Positions 10,717 through 23,292 of a stretch of 64,000 nt of DNA are shown here, piece after piece. A model generated the notes under the pieces. It was given only the letters and a program-made list of their open reading frames with translations, did not search any database and had not been told where the DNA came from. The stretch's first letter is position 1; every line of letters starts with the position of its first letter. Origin of the DNA: Apus apus (lineage: Eukaryota; Chordata; Aves; Apodiformes; Apodidae); the NCBI RefSeq assembly GCF_020740795.1, contig NC_067283.1, positions 58,249,966-58,313,965 on the forward strand, in the 5' to 3' direction. A program made the translations under genes and the position numbers.

Positions 10717-10730
10717 ATTAATCTTTAACC
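10717..10730 (-). promoter_or_regulatory. IGFBP1: HNF1-like site upstream of IGFBP1
   Basis: The minus strand reads GGTTAAAGATTAAT, close to the HNF1 palindrome GTTAATNATTAAC. A further GTTAAC lies a few bases upstream (10735-10740), so there may be an extended hepatic factor site. It sits about 20 bases upstream of the TATA box. Mammalian IGFBP1 has an HNF1 site in its proximal promoter that drives liver expression, so this fits, although binding is inferred. Confidence 0.55.
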
Positions 10731-11025
10731 TCGAGTTAACTATTACCTTAACAGAAGGGCTGGAGAAGCATCATTTCACTGGTGGTTCAGGTCCGCGACC
10801 ACTCTTCCCCTCCCCTTTCACTTTTCCCTTTAGTTTTTTTTTCTTGCTTCTAGACATGCAGGAATGCCGTTATTCCCTCTTCCCCAGGAAAAATGTGGCG
10901 GGGAGGTAGAGGGGAAACAGACAGAGGGGAATGGATGAGTTGGGCCTATCCCCTCCCCTTTTGCCTGTCGTAAATGTCTCCTGTCTCCGGTTCTTGACGT
11001 TTGATAAAAATGTAAATGTTTAAGG

Positions 11026-11059
11026 AAAAAAAAAAAAAAAAGGGGGGGGGGGGGGGGGG
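11026..11059. repeat. A16G18 homopurine tract
   Basis: Sixteen A followed directly by eighteen G on the plus strand, then a further G-rich purine run to about 11090. It lies about 330-370 bases upstream of the IGFBP1 TATA box. Such tracts can form G-quadruplex or triplex structures and are prone to length error in assemblies. Confidence 0.95.
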
Positions 11060-11099
11060 AGCGAGGGGAGGGGGAGAGGAAGGGTAGGAGGGACATCCT

Positions 11100-14000
11100 A
11101 TTGAAACAACAGACTTAGTATTTCCACAGCAACAACTGCAACAACAAACCCTTGTTTAATTTTCATCATGTGGCTGCAGGTTAGGAGGACACTGACATAC
11201 CAAAGAGGACGGGACCCAAGGATAATAAAGCCATCAGGATCCTGTAACGACTGCACACATGCACGTAGGAGTCCTTGCATCAACTTCCGGAAGGGGCTGC
11301 TCAGCCAAAGCTGGAGGGATCCTGGGCTCAGTTTTGCTACTGCTGCTGGGATGAGGAGTATCAGCCCTCAAAATATGCACATAGGAGAAACCAGTGTTGG
11401 TCGAACAGACCAGAAATAAATGGCTGCTTTCCTGTCAGTCCTGTTACCCTCTCCTCCTCCTCATATATATGACCTGGAGAAAAAATAAATATTTTTTTGT
11501 CTCATTTGCATGCAACAGTTGTCACTACAACAAAACCAAAAGTATTCAAACTTCACTGTGCTGAACAGATGATTTTATCATGGTATTTGCAGTTTGTACT
11601 AAGCTTGAAACCGCAAATTCCACTGTAAATCATCTAATGTAGCATGATTTTTATTTGGTTGGGGTTTTTTTTTGCATTTAGTTCTCCTCCTTTGTAAACA
11701 CATCAGTTCTATGAATAAAGTGAAGCAGAACTGCACAACATTTTTTAATGCTCTGTTATTCAGTCTTATTTATTTATTTTCTGCTGTTGATGCCAAAGGT
11801 TTTATTCAGAAGACAGTTAATTTTTAACCCCCTATATTCATAGCTCCATTCATTAAAGTATTCTTACTGGCTACAGACTTTTACAATTTGACACATTTCC
11901 ACTTTACTTCATTTGTTTTTTAATATTTTTTTTTAATTCAGATTGTTTTAGGGATCTCTGTCTGGATACACAGAAGACGGCAGCCTTAAAAGCCCACTAG
12001 CATTTTTAAGCTTTTAAAAGAAAACTAGTTTTGCAGATTTTCAAATAATTCTGTGGACTTCAGATGTCTGACAGGAGTAAATTTTGTCTGAAAATCTAGG
12101 GTATGACAATTTTTACATCACAATTAGGCTTTTCATGCTTTAATGCTCTTTCCCTCTTTCTATTTTTTCTTGTGCACCTGTCTTAGAAAATCATTATTCT
12201 CTTACCATTCAATGTGAAATGAAAAATACAAAGAAATATGTCTTTTTCTCTCTGTCAAAGAAAAACAATGAGAAACAAATTCAAAGTACACCCAATTGTA
12301 AAATGACAAAGACCCAAGGAGCTCATATGCATTTCTATATGTGTATGCATATGTATTCATTCACTTACCTATGTATGTTACTCTGCTGTGTTAGATAGCT
12401 TTGTATGAATAAAATTGAGGATCATTCTACTACTGGTTATACTATGCTTAACATAAGCTACTTGCTCCTGAAATGGCTGTACTCCACAGTGACTGCCACT
12501 GTCCTGACTGCAGTTTTTCTGTCTTTAAAGAAAAAGTATGTCAGCTGAGTGGAAATAGTTTTTAGTAATACATGTGAAACATTTTTTAAAAGGATTTTTT
12601 AACTCATCACCATAATTTTAAGTAACTAGATAAAGAAAGGCACTTAATGGAACATCAGAGCCCTTGTTTGATGTACAAGCCTATATTACAAAACTTCCAT
12701 TAGTTTTAGAAGAATCTCATTCTTCCAAAGCACCATCATGTTTTCATGTCCTTGGCATATTTTTCCTTGCTGTGAGGCATCTGGTAGTATCTGAACTTCC
12801 CAGGCAATTCCAGCCTTTCAGAAGCTAGGTATTTTTCAGTTTACCCAGTAAGAAACAAAAATATAAACAAAAAAACCCCATAGATCAGAAAACATTCTAA
12901 AGGGGTTTTTATTCTTTTTCCTTTATGATTGAAAATCAACTCTAAATGATGGCCCAGCCTTTTTTCCCTTGCTGTCTTTTATACAAACAAACAAACAGGA
13001 AACTAAAACTCTGCTAAAGCAGACTTTGTGAGCAGATGCCCTTCTGCACAAAAGATAGACCCATAAAAATCAGTCCCTTCATATTTCATTTATATAAATG
13101 TAATAAACACACATTAGAATGGATTATCATAACTTAGAGCAATATCAGTCATCAAGGCAATACTTTTATAGAGGCCATAGGACATCAAGGAAGTGAAAGC
13201 AATGTGTATGTTTATGTAGGCTCTGTTTGGTTTAATACTGCAATTCATCTACCAATTTCCATTTCTGCCCTTGACATTGCTTTAAAGAACACATGCAGAT
13301 GAAAGTCAGGAGGTTAAAACATCCATGATGTAAAGTTGTGTTTACTGAAGACTTCTGATGGTAATTTTTAGGTGTTTCAACTGTTTTCTCCTAATTTGAA
13401 CCACTTGTCACAAGACAGCACATTAATCCTAGACAAGGGTTACTTTTCTACAATAATGTTCCCTTTGGCTTCTCAATAATTCTTAGCCAATTAGCTCATT
13501 TTGCATGTGAAATAATTTTGTGTGGGTTTGTTTGTTTGTGTTTGGTTGTTGTAGTTTTGTTGTGTTGTGTTTTTTTTTTTCCTTTCAAGCTATATGGAGT
13601 GACTTATATAACATTTTATGTAAGTTTGTGTGGAAGTTTATTCTCTATTATTTATGTAAGTTTATTCTCTAATCAACAAAAATTCAGGTGACTTGCCAAA
13701 TAACTTCCTACTGGGACAGTTTCTCCAGCTGTGTTTAAAAACCCAAAACAACCAGTGGAATAGCCTCATTATTATTCTTTAGGTAACAAACTAATCCTGA
13801 ATTGTAAGCTTATATCCAAAACTACTAGATGATAAACACACACACACATGTATTGCATCAATCATATGAAGAGAAGCAGCTGTGATAAAAATACAAAAAA
13901 ACCTAGTACCTTCTCTGTCACTTATGCATTATCAAAAATGCTTTATTTCAACTATGGATTATCAGGAATTTTTTATCCAAGGAATTGACAATGCTTAGTT

Positions 14001-14714
14001 TATTGATGAATAATTCTATTCAAGCATTTATTGATTGTTGTCACTTTGTGGCAATGGCCACATGTGACATGGCCACCAATGTAGCATTTGGTATTATTTT
14101 TCTATTCTAGTTGGGTAAACATGACTTTTAGAATTATATTCTGGATGCAGATAATTGAGTGTTCTAAGTTTGCATTGCACTAATATTCTCTAAATTCTGC
14201 AGACCGACTTTTGCTATTTTTTTTCCCCAGCAATTAATCGTTCTGGAATGTGGAAAATAATTTAGAAATACCTAAAACTGCAGAAACTACAGTAAAAGCA
14301 GAAAAGTGAGAGGATGTCCCATGGCAAGTCTATCTAGGGAAGCCTATGATCTTTCTGCATCAAATTGTGGGTCATCAGGTTCAAAAAAAGAGAGGAAAAG
14401 TAGTTTATTTCCTTGGTGGTACACAAAGTGTTTGGGCACTGAGTAGAATACCTTGTTCACAATGTTGTGCGTGAATAGACCAGCCAGATAATTATTTGCT
14501 AAGAAAAGACAGGTTAAAGTCCTCCTTTAGTCAGCCTACCATGGGCCAGCTGCTTCCATGCATCACTTCAATGTGTCATGCAGTAATGGCACCAGTCTGA
14601 GCTTATCTAGCTCAAGAAATAATAAAGAAAGCACTGACGAGGTACGACTGAAAGCACACTGCTGAGTGTGAGATCCTGTGTGAAGAGTTAGTATAAAAAA
14701 GCTTCTGCTTCACT
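11100..14714. other. Intergenic, upstream of IGFBP1
   Basis: AT-rich sequence with short homopolymers, a small ACAC run near 13839-13850 and a T-run near 13570. No gene, CR1 or LTR was recognised on either strand. The small frames at 11098-11472 have no family likeness. Distal regulatory elements could be present but cannot be seen without comparison. Confidence 0.4.
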
Positions 14715-15310
14715 GTCTTAGTGGTTTAGTGGTCAGGGCAAACCAAAATCCAAAGAACATAAGATAAGAGGGGAATAAGGAAGAGAGACTTAAAGATTGG
14801 AACTAGAAAAAGTTTACTGGAACAGGGAAAGATTGTAACATGTGGGATGAGGAACAAATATACAAATATATACAAAACCGAATCTCAATGATTGTTGATA
14901 TGTGTCTGAAGGTCCCGTGCAGCAGAGCCTACTCAGGAAAAGGGCTTTTCCCAGCACCCAGTGGATCTGGATCCTGTAGAGCACTGTAGCAAGTTGATGA
15001 CAAAGGTCCAGAGCCTCTCTCCAAGATCTCAGTGAAGCAGCAAGGAAGAGGTTAGGAGGGGTTCCAATCCTCCTGGCTTTTATAGAGTATGGCAGGAGAT
15101 GGGAGGGAATACTGACCCCTCTCTGTTCTGCCTGCCAGATCCCTTAGGGTCCTAAACACTCTCTCTCTACAGCCTTGTACTTATACCAGATCATGCCCCA
15201 TTAAATCATAACGTTCACCCATTCTGCTATAGTTAGTGTTACTAACCCCAGGTACGGGTATTCTCTGGGACCAGCCATGGAAATAAAGGCTTTTTAGTGT
15301 TTACCAGAGT
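14715..15310. mobile_element. LTR-like block, family uncertain
   Basis: The block differs in texture from its surroundings: balanced composition, AGTTTACTGGAACAGG near 14810, GCCTCTCTCCAAGATCTCAG near 15014, CTTTTATAGAG near 15077 and GACCCCTCTCTGTTCTGCC near 15114. These phrases resemble avian endogenous retrovirus LTRs read in antisense. Exact ends, direction and family were not determined, and no target duplication was found. Confidence 0.35.
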
Positions 15311-18300
15311 GAGCGATAGGTGGACTTTGAAAAATGTAAATTAACCCTTTAGCAGTGGCTCTAGGCACCTTAACTGGCATCAGCTATTTAAATCTCTTTG
15401 TATTCTTCAGCCACTGTCTCTCTCTGGGCTCAGTAACAGAAAAGAGAACCACCAAACAAGTAATGTGCTCCTTACTGCAGACCCTGAGGGCTGTAGGCAC
15501 TGATGACATGAGTCTCCAGCCTTCAACACTGTTAGGTTTACTTTCTTAAGTGGATGCTATCTTATGCTGATAAAGGAAAAGTTAAATTGGCCAGAGATTT
15601 ACTCTAAAAGCAATTAAAAATATTAGGGCTTTTAAATACATATTAAGACATCTAATATGAAGGACAGTTTGAGACAGTAACAGAAAGCTACTGTTTAATG
15701 TCTGGGTCTGTCACATGGTTTAAATGACAGCATGCACATGAATCTCTCCTTTCCTCTCCAACCTAACACATGGGTGTCCAGCAGCAAGCCTTTCTGCATG
15801 CGGTAGGGAGAAAAATAGGCAGTATTGATGGAGAAAAAGTGAGATCCAGCTCCAGACCAGGGGTATCACAGTCACAGCCAGTTACACAACTTAGATGAAA
15901 AATGTCCATGGGACAACAGCTGACAATAATTCATTTATATGGGTTTATACCTCATTAAGTGCAACAGTGGATATTCTCTTTCATGGTAGAGAAGATGGGT
16001 TTTCAAAGGAGGTTATTGCTAACAAAAAAATGGAGGAGCCTCTGACGTTTCAAATTCCTGATCTTTTCTTCTGAAGTTTCATGGAGGCTTTTCTCCTCCA
16101 TATCTTGGGCTGTTAGTACTAGAATCTAAAATACCATTCTTTCATTGTTTTACCCTTTTAAAAATGGTAATAAAAATGGAAATTAGTCATAGGACCCAGA
16201 CCACAGTATTCAAGAGGTTCTCTGGTTATCCATCCTAAGAAGTGGGAAGCCAAAACTGCCTGAACTGTGCCTGCTACAGGAACAGGGGCTGGGCTGCAGG
16301 TAGACCTGAAGACAGTAGCCTGAAATTCTCACCAAGAGGGCCATTGCTGACAGCCAAATGATAAGCTGTTAATACAGGGAGGTATATTTCACTGGACCAT
16401 TTACAATTGTTTTGCACATGTATTGACTTCTGCACGGGTCCTTGCAAAAATAAAACTTTTCCCAGCTGCTTTTGTCAAGAAATCTGTCCTTGCCTTTTGT
16501 CCTGGGGAACTTCTGATTTCAGCAATAACATTGCTATTAATTATTATTATTACATTTTTGCTAGCAATACCAAGAGTACTTTTTTTCCATTTTCATAGCC
16601 TCTACTATTTCCCCAGAGTATGAGAGAATCTGGGACTTCATGGAGTTCTAGAGAGCTTCATGTTTGCATAGAGAACTGAAACCACGTAAGCTGCTTCTGG
16701 GATTCAGGGTTGCCTGAGCTATTCAGACATCACGCCTCTTGAATTTGTGTCAGATAGTTATCGAATGTGAAAGCTTTTGATGCTCACTGCAGCCTTAATC
16801 TACATGTACTTACTATTTCAAACCCTTAGCAGGGGACTCACAGTGAGGTACAGGCAAGATATTCTACTGTCCAGAGGAACAATAATGCTCAGAGATGTTG
16901 GCCTCTGCTTGGGACCCCTGTATCTTTTGGTGTGAGGGGAGCAGGGCTTTATGGGGAAAGAGGCAGGAGAACAGCATGAAGGCAAAGTAACTGTGAAACA
17001 CAACATCCTCGTTCAGGCAGGTCACCCTATGTGGCGTCTGCTCTTGTGCAAATGCTCCTCAGCAAGCATTTTAGAGAAAACTGAGGCTGCTAACTGTGCT
17101 TGTCAGCAGTTATAAGGCTCCTTGAAGGAGAGCACATTTTGCAAATAGGGATGTGAAAGGGTTAATCCAATCTGTTATTGTATAAAAATCACACTGAAGA
17201 TAAGATTGAATGTCATGTGAATATTTGCCTGACCTACTGTATAAATAATCTATGCCATCAAACATGGAGATCATGCAGGGTTACTGGATTAAAAAAATAA
17301 ATCAATATAATTAATGTATAATGAAGCAAAGCAAAAAGCCAAGATTAGATTGTCAAGGCGTTAGAGATGAAAGCAGAGTGCCTCTCTTTACAAATAAGAA
17401 TTTGACTGCATTCAGTAAATGACCATGATTTTGCTTTCTGTAGCAAAGCCACAAGGAAAAGAATAAAACTCCTAGTGACTCACAGCTTGGTGATGATGGG
17501 TCAATTGTAAAAACTAAAACCAGAGAAGACTTATTAGATATCTCAAAAGCTTTTCTCTCATGAAATCTTGTTAATCAAGCTGTTGTAGAAATGCTTATGC
17601 ATAATTTTGTTGTTGTTGCTGTTGTTATTATGAACAGTGACTGGCTGACCATGACATGGTCAACAGAAAATAAAAACACACCCCCAACACCATCTGATTT
17701 TTAGTGTAGTTTTCTACATTCCTTCTTCCCCACCCCCTGAATTGGTAATTTTCTCAATGATATCTGCCTAGTAAAAACATGTTCTGCAGAGTTAATAAGT
17801 ACATGCAAAAAAACCACTACCTTTTAAAATAACCAGTTCAAGTCTTATTTTCCTATAACTCCACTGATTTTGTGTTCTGAGAAGCTGGAATAGCTAATTT
17901 ACCTTCTTTCTAGGTGTCATGGGTCTGCTCCTGTGTTTTTGCTTAACTTCTTAATCTCTTCTCCAAGTGTAGTCATCGCAATCTTTTAATTTTGCTGGTC
18001 CCGTGTAAAGGCTTCACTCTGTTTTATTTTCTTTAATCAATTCTTATCATCAATCAATTGTGGCCAAAAAAGCCCCCCGTTACTGAATATACTAGTCAAG
18101 GTCAGGACACATTATTGGTTTGTATGCTTGCATCATAACATTTATACTATAATTCCCAATCCTACAGTCTCAGTGGACTTCTCAGTCAGGATACCAAAAA
18201 TAACACTTGAAATTGCTACTCAGTAGCTTCAACAGGTTCTGCTTTTGTAGGTGCTGCTAGGTTTGGTCAAAGCTTCAAGTTTTTTTCAAGTAAGTCAGAA

Positions 18301-21300
18301 GTGTTGAGCTGTTTTAATAGAAATTGTGGACTGCAATGAGAGGTGGAGTTAAGGAAGACTTTTGTGCTTGCATGTCTTGCTGAACAAAACACACTTGGAA
18401 TACAGGTCAATGACACTACTGTGTGATTTATTACTTAGGGTTTTGTCCATAGCAGGAACATGTAACTATGTTATGATTTAAAGAAAAAAATCTGTGATTT
18501 AAAGGAAAAAAAATATGGCAAAAAATAGATCTGTTTTTATTTAAGGTTTTTCCACTTTTCCTAGTTATCCTAAAATTACTCAGTTATGACCAGTGAAGAA
18601 GTAACTTAGTTACCAGTTCTCTGTTCTTTATATCTGAAATATGTTATATATGTGTGCTAATCATCTTTCTCTTCAGTCTGGCCTCCTGTAGAAACACTAC
18701 AGCTGGGCAGAGCACTCCCAGCCCTGACAACAGGAGTGTGACCATTACTTCAGTGGGAACAAGGCTGAGCTCATAAATGCAGGATGAGGACACTTCTGTC
18801 TTCCCTCTGTTCTCGGTAATGTTTTTTTTCTTCACCAACATCATGCTTCGTCACCGTCAGCAGGTAGATTGTGTAATATCCGTTCAGAGACGAGTACTGA
18901 AAACAATTCCCTAGGTCAAGGTCATAGCTTAGCTCCTAAAGGAAAAATACTGCCCTAAAAGAACACCCTCACTGGGAAGGCTGTTCTGAACTTCAGTGTT
19001 GCGTTTGAAAGCAAGGACCAGAGCAAGGCTCAAGAACCTGTTGCAACTATGGTTCATTTTTATCCATGCAGAAAAACAGTTTTTTATTTTACAAGAGCAT
19101 GATACCATAGGAGTTATGAGAATCTGGTGTCTCTAGTCCCTAATCTTTTTCAGCCTCAACACCTGTAATTCATACTTAAGGTCACTAATAATTGGAGACA
19201 CCTGTTTTTTTGGACTCTATGGCTTCCTGTGTGATGATATTGCAATAGAAATACGCACAAAAGAACTTTGCACTTGAAGAGTGTTGCTAACGAAGCAGTA
19301 ATTCAGCATTGTTGCCACTAGAGGATGAACACTGAACAACATTGAAACTGCATTCTACTAGTGCCTCTCCCAAAGCCTGTTCTTTTCAACATGTACATGT
19401 ATACTAGAACAAAAAAAAACTAGCTGTACCATTAAACTTTAAACTTCAGTAGAACTGAGAATATAGTGGAAAAACAAATGAAAGTGGAAACGATGTAAAT
19501 AAAAGTAATACTATGGACTAGTTGGGGTTTTTTTTCCATTTTGTCCCAAGGGATATACTTATGTTTGAAGTGCAATAATAGCATTGTAGCTTTGTATGTG
19601 TACTTTTATATATGTAGTTTCATATTGCCTAACATCCTGGCTTTTAAAAGCTAGAGACAATCCTTTCTTTGTGAACATCATTCACAGGTGGATAATGCAT
19701 AGTTTGGTACTACATAAGTCTGGCTGAAGTCTTGGCATTCTGACCTATAATTAACAATAATTCTGTTTTAGAGTATCAGGCACATTTCAGAAAACCCCTG
19801 AAGCACCAATTAATTCTATTAATATTTTCTCCTGAAAGGTTATCAGTGCAATATTGTAACTTTTGCAAATTCATAAGGACATAAATTACTGTGAAATAAA
19901 TGCTATACAGTCTCTTTTTTTTTTTTTTTAACATTTCAAAGAGAGGAAATAGAAGTAGTTTCCAAAATTCTGAAAGCCCTTAGTTTTGTGCACCTGTTTG
20001 CCTGATACAGCTTCAGGATATGCAGTGACCCAAAGTGAATTCTGTGTCACCACTCTATGCAGTTTTTTTCCCTTCACTGAGGTAAGTCTCTTGGATTTTT
20101 TTGGCACCAGCTAGTTCCATTAATTTGGCAGGGCAGCAGTCTTGTTTTCTGGAGAGGTTTCCCAGCATTTTCTGTGTTCTGAGTCTTCGAAAGTTTTGCA
20201 TTGCAGTTGACACAAACCCAAAGATGTTAAGTAGCCATAGTTCATGGATTCCTCTTACATTTGATGTAGCCTAAAGCAGGGCCTGAGGAGGACTTTCCCA
20301 GCAACTACATTGCTGGCCTGCTAATGGCGGGCACTTGGCCTAGCATTATGGAGAGACACAACCTAAGTACACAAATGACAAGCGAGTCTGAATTTTGGCA
20401 GACCGACATGAAGTATCAGAAGAGCAAGGAATCCAGCAGTGAAGAGCAGGCATAGAAAACAATAGTCTTCTGTGTCTTCTAAGGAAGGAAGCCACTAGAG
20501 GCCAGATTGGAAAAGACATTAGATGGAGATATTTGAAGACTAAGGAACTGTATGGGCTCAGGCAGGAGCCAAGAGTGACTTCAAGAGGTGATTGCGAAAG
20601 AGAAAAGCAGAAGCAGTATCAAGACTTGCCAAGACCAGGATGAGAATCCTGCAAAAGGAACAAGTAGAACTGGCTATCTAGGAAGGTACAAATAAAAGAG
20701 ATCTGGGTCATTTGGATTAAGCATTGGTTCATGTGGCCAGACTAATCTGTGCTTGTCTCAGGGGTAGAGTAGGGTTTTATGCTAACCTTGCACTTGCCTG
20801 ATTTTAGTTCAGCCTCTGGCAGAAGTCACAGATACCGCTGAAATGCCTGCATGCTCAAAGGAAATAGCAGCACATCTGCCACCATGCCTATTTTATCTAA
20901 AAACAGCTTGCAATCTACATCAGCTAGGAGCTTACTGGTTGCCAGAGGAACCTGTGGAGACCAGAGAAGCAGTCTGGGTAACACACGGCCTGGCTACTGT
21001 AGAAAGCCAGATATGAGGACAAAGCTATTTTCCTGAGAAACTCTAAGAGTTTAACTTCAGGAATAATTAGCAAGAAAATCCTAATTCCTTTTAAATCCTG
21101 AGATAGGTTGTAAAACCATAACTCTGCTCCTGCATTTTTGAACATAACAGAGCGGCTATTGGTTAGCTGCTGTTACGATGTTGTCTTGGGCCATGCTTCT
21201 GCTTTTCTGCAATCCTAGACATGAGATATCACAGTTTTCAGGGTGGAAGAAGGAAATGCAAAAGCTTCTTTTGCCTCTATCCTTAATTTGCAGCTTCTTT

Positions 21301-22250
21301 TGAATAGGACCTGTCCCCTTTGAGACAATTAAGTAATGCCTGGGACAGGCTGCAAAAGCAATATAACCAGGAAAGCACATCTGTTAGAGTTACGTAAGTA
21401 CAGGTATGTGTGTGTGCACATGATAAATCTGTTCTGGGTCCCTGCTGCTGACATCCCATAGATCATTTAGAAGCATTAAACTCCGCCTAAAGACTAAGTA
21501 AGAGACAGCAGTAGGAAATAACATGAGCATTATACTATTTGTGTTACTTGCTGACTGGTGCTTCAGAAATTGCTACTGTGAGCTGAAGCACAGTTTTGCC
21601 AATACAGCAGCTGGGGAGACCCTCTCCTTGGGCTCCTTGCAGCAGCTCAAGAAAAAGAAATGGAAACCCTATGCCCCTTCAAAGCACACAGCTAAGTATT
21701 CAGGACCTCCAACGTGACAGAGGTGCACCTACAATCCAGGGCTGGGGCAAACACATTTGGAGCCAAAGCTTCACAACAAACTGTCATTAATAAGTCATCT
21801 TTAGAGGTTGACCTCCCTCCTTGATGCCTCTCACTATTTTCTCATTGGTCAATCTAGGAGCAAAAACTTTCCCCATTGATTCAGTTTTGATTAGACTTTA
21901 CATGGGAAGATTCTCCTTTGCGGAGTCTGGATTGTACATTGTGGCTGCTATGACTTTGTCACCTAAGGAACATCAGCAACCCAAAAAGATTTGAACACTA
22001 CACAAAAGAGTAGTGTTAGGAAGAGCCATGGAAGGGTAAAGAATGATTCCTACACAAAGTTCTCCCTCTCTTCTTTGTCCCAGGACTTCAGCCGTTATAA
22101 ATTAACATCAGATCTCATGTGTAAGCACTTCTTCAGTTGTACCCAATGCTTCCTAGATTTAAAAGGCAAAATGAACCACAAAGCAAACAAAGATAAAACA
22201 TTTTGGAAGGAAAGGGGAAGTCTAACAGACAAATACAGTCAGGTGTGCAA
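15311..22250. other. Intergenic between IGFBP1 and CCDC201-like gene
   Basis: Nearly 7 kb of AT-rich DNA with no CR1, LTR or convincing exon seen. It has homopolymer runs, for example T near 19915-19930 and A near 18484-18515. Reading frames here are at most about 100 codons (21991-22287, plus strand) and show no domain. Its low density of recognisable repeats would be compatible with conserved regulatory DNA, but that needs alignment. Confidence 0.4.
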
Positions 22251-22256
22251 TTTATT
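22251..22256 (-). terminator. Poly(A) signal of CCDC201-like gene
   Basis: The minus strand reads AATAAA about 40 bases after the stop at 22297, followed by GT-rich sequence (GCACACCTGACTG). This gives a very short 3' UTR and supports the gene model. Confidence 0.6.
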
Positions 22257-22296
22257 GGAATCAGCTATTCCCACAAGAAAGTTGTGACAGCACAGT

Positions 22297-22386
22297 TCAA
22301 TAAGCTTCTTCAATTGTCAGTTCATGTTCAGTTGCTTCCTCAATATTTTTAAGTTGACGAAGCAACCATTCTCTTTGTTTCTTTCG
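22297..22386 (-). CDS. CCDC201: CCDC201-like last coding exon (C-terminal helix)
   Basis: Twenty-nine codons and a TGA stop, entered in phase 0 after acceptor TTCTCTAACAG. It encodes RKKQREWLLRQL then KNIEEATEHELTIEEAY, a charged amphipathic helix. The end, NIEEATEHELTIEE, is nearly identical to the C-terminus I remember for mammalian CCDC201 (NIEEATQHELTIED), with the Arg-Glu/Gln-Trp preceding it also shared. The exon is too short to be found by reading-frame length alone. The poly(A) signal follows about 40 bases downstream. Additional exons in the 0.9 kb intron to the upstream exon cannot be excluded, but the two known exons join in frame and give the family's order of motifs. Confidence 0.78.
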   Translation of the reverse strand, partial: RKKQREWLLRQLKNIEEATEHELTIEEAY

Positions 22387-23292
22387 CTGTTAGAGAAAAT
22401 AAGATATCATTTAGTCAACCTAATCCATTCAGATGTCACCTGCTTTATAAAAAAAATGAAAAACAAAAACTAACCAAACAACATACACAAAGGTGACATG
22501 AATCAAACTAGATTTTGACTGAAGTTTTCCATTTGTTTTAATCTAAGAAGCCTTTACTCTGAGTGGGCAAGTTTTCAACACACATGAACAATACGGTTCA
22601 GGGGAAAAAACAAACCAAAACAGATGTTGATGGCTTCATGCTGACGTGACAAACTTCAGAGTCTAACTCCACTATCTCCTTTTCCTTTCTATGGGCTTTT
22701 GACCAGGCCCTTGCCAATAATCAGAGTTCTAGGAAATTGAGTTCTCATGCTCCACAGGATAAGAAAAAAAAAGTAAAAAATAAAGATCTGCTTAATGTCT
22801 ATTAATCTAAGCTTTCCCAGAGAATAAAAAAAATCAAATTGAAGGACTGCACACAAGACACAGTTTGCAAGGACTGATATTCTTTCTATAAATCACTATC
22901 AGTTGGAATGAACAAGGAAAGGATTATTTGGCTTTTCCGACTTTAGTTAACTTGCCAAGATTAAGAAACTTGAGAATTTAAATCACTGTTTTTTTCCCAT
23001 TCTTAAATTTCTCCTATACATTAAAAATTCCTTTTTGCACTCATGTACAGAATTAGTCATACAAGTTCACAAGGTGAAGCAAGTACTGCATCCCATCCAG
23101 TCTGTGACTAGGAACAACACCATAGTTCTAGCAGGTTATGACCCAATTCATAAAAATATGGTCTCACTGGTAAAGTTGTGGAGATGTTCTGTAACTAAAA
23201 TACTCCCATGTTACTAGAAAGATTTTTATACATTCAGCATTTGAAGGAAACAGTATCACTTAGCTATTCCATAACTAAGGGAAAGTAATTAC
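22387..23292 (-). other. Intron of CCDC201-like gene
   Basis: About 0.9 kb, donor GTG|GTAATT and acceptor CTCTAACAG, phase 0. AT-rich, with no repeat family or additional exon recognised. Confidence 0.6.

Noticed and set aside
9790..10728. Plus-strand reading frame of 312 codons over IGFBP1 exon 1
   Set aside because: It is antisense to a clearly identified exon and is kept open by high GC content. It has runs of Arg, Ala, Gly and Pro and no domain.
13600..13672. Short duplicated phrase AAGTTTATTCTCTA in AT-rich DNA
   Set aside because: Only two copies with diverged surroundings; most likely simple slippage.
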